The notes below the pieces were generated by a model. That model saw only the letters and a list, made by a program, of their open reading frames with translations. It ran no database searches and was not told where the DNA came from. A DNA stretch of 23,540 bases from the NCBI GenBank assembly GCA_023394035.1, contig JAEXBK010000039.1:1-23540 (forward strand). Direction: 5' to 3'. This DNA is from Bacillota bacterium. Lineage in GTDB: Bacteria > Bacillota > Clostridia > Peptostreptococcales > Anaerovoracaceae. Each line of letters begins with the position of its first letter. The stretch's first letter is position 1. A program made the translations under genes and the position numbers. Of the stretch, positions 21,711 through 23,540 are shown in pieces.

Positions 21711-21755
21711 ACCTTGCTTGCTGATATACTATATCGAACAAGGAGCAGTAAAATC

Positions 21756-23087
21756 ATGCATTTAGGCAAAAAACAATTCAGGGTTTCAACCTTCAGAATA
21801 ATAATATTTTCGTTTGCGACAACGATACTTTTCGGAGCGCTGCTGCTGTCGCTTCCGATCTCATCGAGAGACGGCAAGGCATCGCCATTTTTTGATTCGC
21901 TTTTTACTTCAACATCAGCAGTATGCGTAACGGGTCTTGTAGTAAAGGATACATGGACGAGCTGGAGCGTGTTCGGAAGAACAGTAATAATGCTTCTCAT
22001 ACAGGCCGGAGGTCTTGGCGTAGTTACGATAGCCGTGCTGATTTCGGCTTTTTCGGGAAGACGTGTTTCGCTGGCGCAGAGGAGCGTCATGAAGGAGGCT
22101 ATTTCCGCCGAAAAAATAGGCGGAATACTTAACCTTACTTCGTATATTCTTAAGTTTACGCTGCTTGCGGAGCTCATGGGAGCGGCGCTTTTGTTGCCGA
22201 AGCTTGCACAGGCATACGGACTGGTCAAAGGTGCAGGCTATGCGATTTTTCATTCCGTGTCGGCATTCTGTAACGCCGGATTCGACCTCTTCGGACAGCA
22301 CGAAAAATATTCATCGCTTACAGGATATTCTTCGAGTGCGCTTGTGACATTTACGATAATGGCTCTCATAATAACCGGCGGCATAGGCTTTGCGACATGG
22401 GACGATATACGGAAGAATAAACTGAAGGTAAGGCGATACAGACTGCAGACGAAGGTGATACTTTTGATGACGGCTTTGCTTATAGCACTGCCTGCCGTAT
22501 ACTTTTTCTTTTTCGAATTCAGCGGGCTTGACCTCAAGGAACGAATACTGAATTCGCTGTTTCAGGCCGTGACACCGAGAACTGCGGGCTTCAATACCGT
22601 TGACGAGGCTTCGCTTACACATACAGGTCAGATGGTGACGATAATGCTCATGCTTATCGGCGGAGCGCCCGGCTCGACTGCAGGCGGAATGAAAATCACT
22701 ACGGCAGCGGTGCTTCTTGCATCTGCAATAGCTGTTTTCAGGTCAAAGGAATCGACGGACATACTGAACAGACGGCTTTCAAACGAAGTCATACGAAAAG
22801 CTGCCGCGCTGTTTTTGATGTATATTTCGCTGTTTTTGGTTTCGGCTATGGCGATAAGCAGTATAGAGGAGCTGCCGCTGATTTCGTGCATGTTTGAGAC
22901 CGCATCGGCGATAGGAACAGTAGGTCTTACGCTTGGAATAACTCCGACACTTTCGGCAGTGTCGAGGGGGATATTGATATTTTTGATGTTCTTCGGTCGT
23001 GCAGGTGGACTCACCGTTATGTTTGCCACAGTATCGTATAAATCCGAGTGCTACACGCTTCCTAAGGAAGATGTTTCGGTAGGATAA
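21756..23087 (+). CDS. ktrB: KtrB/TrkH-family potassium uptake channel subunit
   Basis: A 443-residue membrane protein of the SKT (KtrB/TrkH) superfamily, with four M1-P-M2 repeats. Each pore loop shows its filter glycine: STSAVCVTGLV (about residue 55), FCNAGFDLF (about 175), TPRTAGFNTV (about 280) and SAIGTVGLTLG (about 395). The conserved FFGRAGGLT near the C-terminus is also present. The length matches KtrB. The start at 21756 follows AGGAGC at 21741-21746. An open frame reaching 21681 is rejected because it would begin inside the terminator hairpin. KtrB moves K+ (in Bacillus with Na+ dependence) and is gated by the octameric ring of KtrA, encoded next. Regulation is likely through the leader attenuator. 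Confidence 0.93.
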   Translation: MHLGKKQFRVSTFRIIIFSFATTILFGALLLSLPISSRDGKASPFFDSLFTSTSAVCVTGLVVKDTWTSWSVFGRTVIMLLIQAGGLGVVTIAVLISAFSGRRVSLAQRSVMKEAISAEKIGGILNLTSYILKFTLLAELMGAALLLPKLAQAYGLVKGAGYAIFHSVSAFCNAGFDLFGQHEKYSSLTGYSSSALVTFTIMALIITGGIGFATWDDIRKNKLKVRRYRLQTKVILLMTALLIALPAVYFFFFEFSGLDLKERILNSLFQAVTPRTAGFNTVDEASLTHTGQMVTIMLMLIGGAPGSTAGGMKITTAAVLLASAIAVFRSKESTDILNRRLSNEVIRKAAALFLMYISLFLVSAMAISSIEELPLISCMFETASAIGTVGLTLGITPTLSAVSRGILIFLMFFGRAGGLTVMFATVSYKSECYTLPKEDVSVG

Positions 23088-23132
23088 AAAAATATTATAA
23101 GCATATCAGATTATATAAACGGAGAAAAAATT

Positions 23133-23540
23133 ATGAAATCAATACTTTTGATAGGACTCGGAAGGTTCGGCCGTCACGCCGCTCTTAAACTCATGGAACT
23201 CGGACATCAGGTTATGGCTGTTGACAGAGTTGACGGAAGGGTTGAGGCGATACTTCCGAATGTGACGAGCGCTATTATAGGCGATAGTACGAGACAGGAC
23301 TTTCTCGAAGCGATAGGCGTAACCGATTACGACCTTGCGATAGTTGCAATCGGCGATGATTTTCAAAGCTCGCTTGAGACTACGTCGCTACTCAAAGAGC
23401 TCGGCGCAAAACGCGTAATTTCAAGGGCTTCAAGGGATGTGCACGCCAAATTCCTGCTCAGAAACGGAGCCGATGCGGTGATTTATCCGGAAAAACAGAT
23501 GGCTGAATGGACGGCGATGACATATAGCTCTGATCACCTT
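23133..23540 (+). CDS. ktrA: KtrA/TrkA regulatory subunit, N-terminal part (cut by window end)
   Basis: The first 136 codons of a cytosolic RCK-domain protein. ILLIGLGRFG carries the GxGxxG nucleotide-binding motif (Gly8, 10, 13), followed by MAVDRVDGRVE with the acidic residue at the end of beta2. Then come AIIGDSTRQDFLEAIGV and the AIVAIGDDFQSSLETTSLLKELG stretch typical of TrkA_N domains. The RCK_C domain would follow outside the window. Such subunits bind ATP/ADP or NAD and open or close KtrB; in many Firmicutes KtrA also binds c-di-AMP through RCK_C. The start at 23133 follows GGAG at 23121-23124 and lies 45 bp after ktrB, so the two form one operon. Confidence 0.93.
   Translation, partial: MKSILLIGLGRFGRHAALKLMELGHQVMAVDRVDGRVEAILPNVTSAIIGDSTRQDFLEAIGVTDYDLAIVAIGDDFQSSLETTSLLKELGAKRVISRASRDVHAKFLLRNGADAVIYPEKQMAEWTAMTYSSDHL

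Overview
The window looks like the chromosome of an anaerobic, amino-acid-fermenting Clostridia-type Firmicute. The evidence is strong AGGAGG-type ribosome binding sites, tightly packed and overlapping genes, moderate GC by eye (not computed), a ferredoxin-dependent 2-oxoacid oxidoreductase, a glutaconate-type CoA-transferase, Na+-coupled transporters and no respiratory genes. A relative of the Eubacteriales Family XIII / Anaerovoracaceae is a guess, not something the sequence proves. I see no IS element, prophage, CRISPR array, tRNA or rRNA.

Layout. (1) 1-960 is decaying DNA: a TPR-protein pseudogene with a frameshift and an in-frame stop, then a GNAT-acetyltransferase remnant. (2) 978-1487 is a small unknown membrane protein. 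(3) 1559-4822 reads as one operon, larE-larB-larC-pfkA: nickel-pincer cofactor synthesis plus ATP-type phosphofructokinase. LarC has only its N-terminal half and no larA is present. A hairpin terminator separates this from a convergent LysR regulator. (4) 4872-14572 is the main metabolic island. A LysR regulator is divergent from a co-directional operon: NhaC-type antiporter, 2-oxoacid:ferredoxin oxidoreductase (delta, alpha, and a fused beta-gamma subunit), PLP aminotransferase, CoA-transferase A and B, and a sodium:solute symporter. The simplest reading is Na+-coupled uptake of an amino acid, transamination, oxidative decarboxylation to acyl-CoA with reduction of ferredoxin, and recovery of the CoA bond by CoA transfer. 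The LysR/nhaC spacer holds a textbook LTTR box, two good promoters and a second long dyad.

(5) 14573-14882 (about 310 bp without a gene) holds the symporter terminator, a consensus promoter, two TTAG-N6-CTAA dyads and an early terminator-like hairpin. It leads into two CydD/CydC-like ABC half-transporters and a DUF454/YbaN protein (14883-18685). (6) 18738-21437 holds an iron-containing alcohol dehydrogenase (minus strand), then yaaA and a glutathione peroxidase (plus strand), the last two suggesting a peroxide-defence pair. (7) 21438-21755 (about 320 bp without a long gene) holds the gpx terminator, a good promoter, a short dyad, a 10-codon candidate leader ORF and an overlapping intrinsic terminator. 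It precedes a KtrB/TrkH K+ channel subunit and the first 136 codons of its KtrA/TrkA partner, cut by the window end.

The items most worth a second look are the candidate attenuator ahead of ktrB, the beta-gamma fused oxidoreductase in the Na+-linked amino-acid island, the operator architecture of the ABC/DUF454 operon, and the LarC1-only lar operon with a three-cysteine LarE. No entirely new system could be demonstrated from sequence reading alone.
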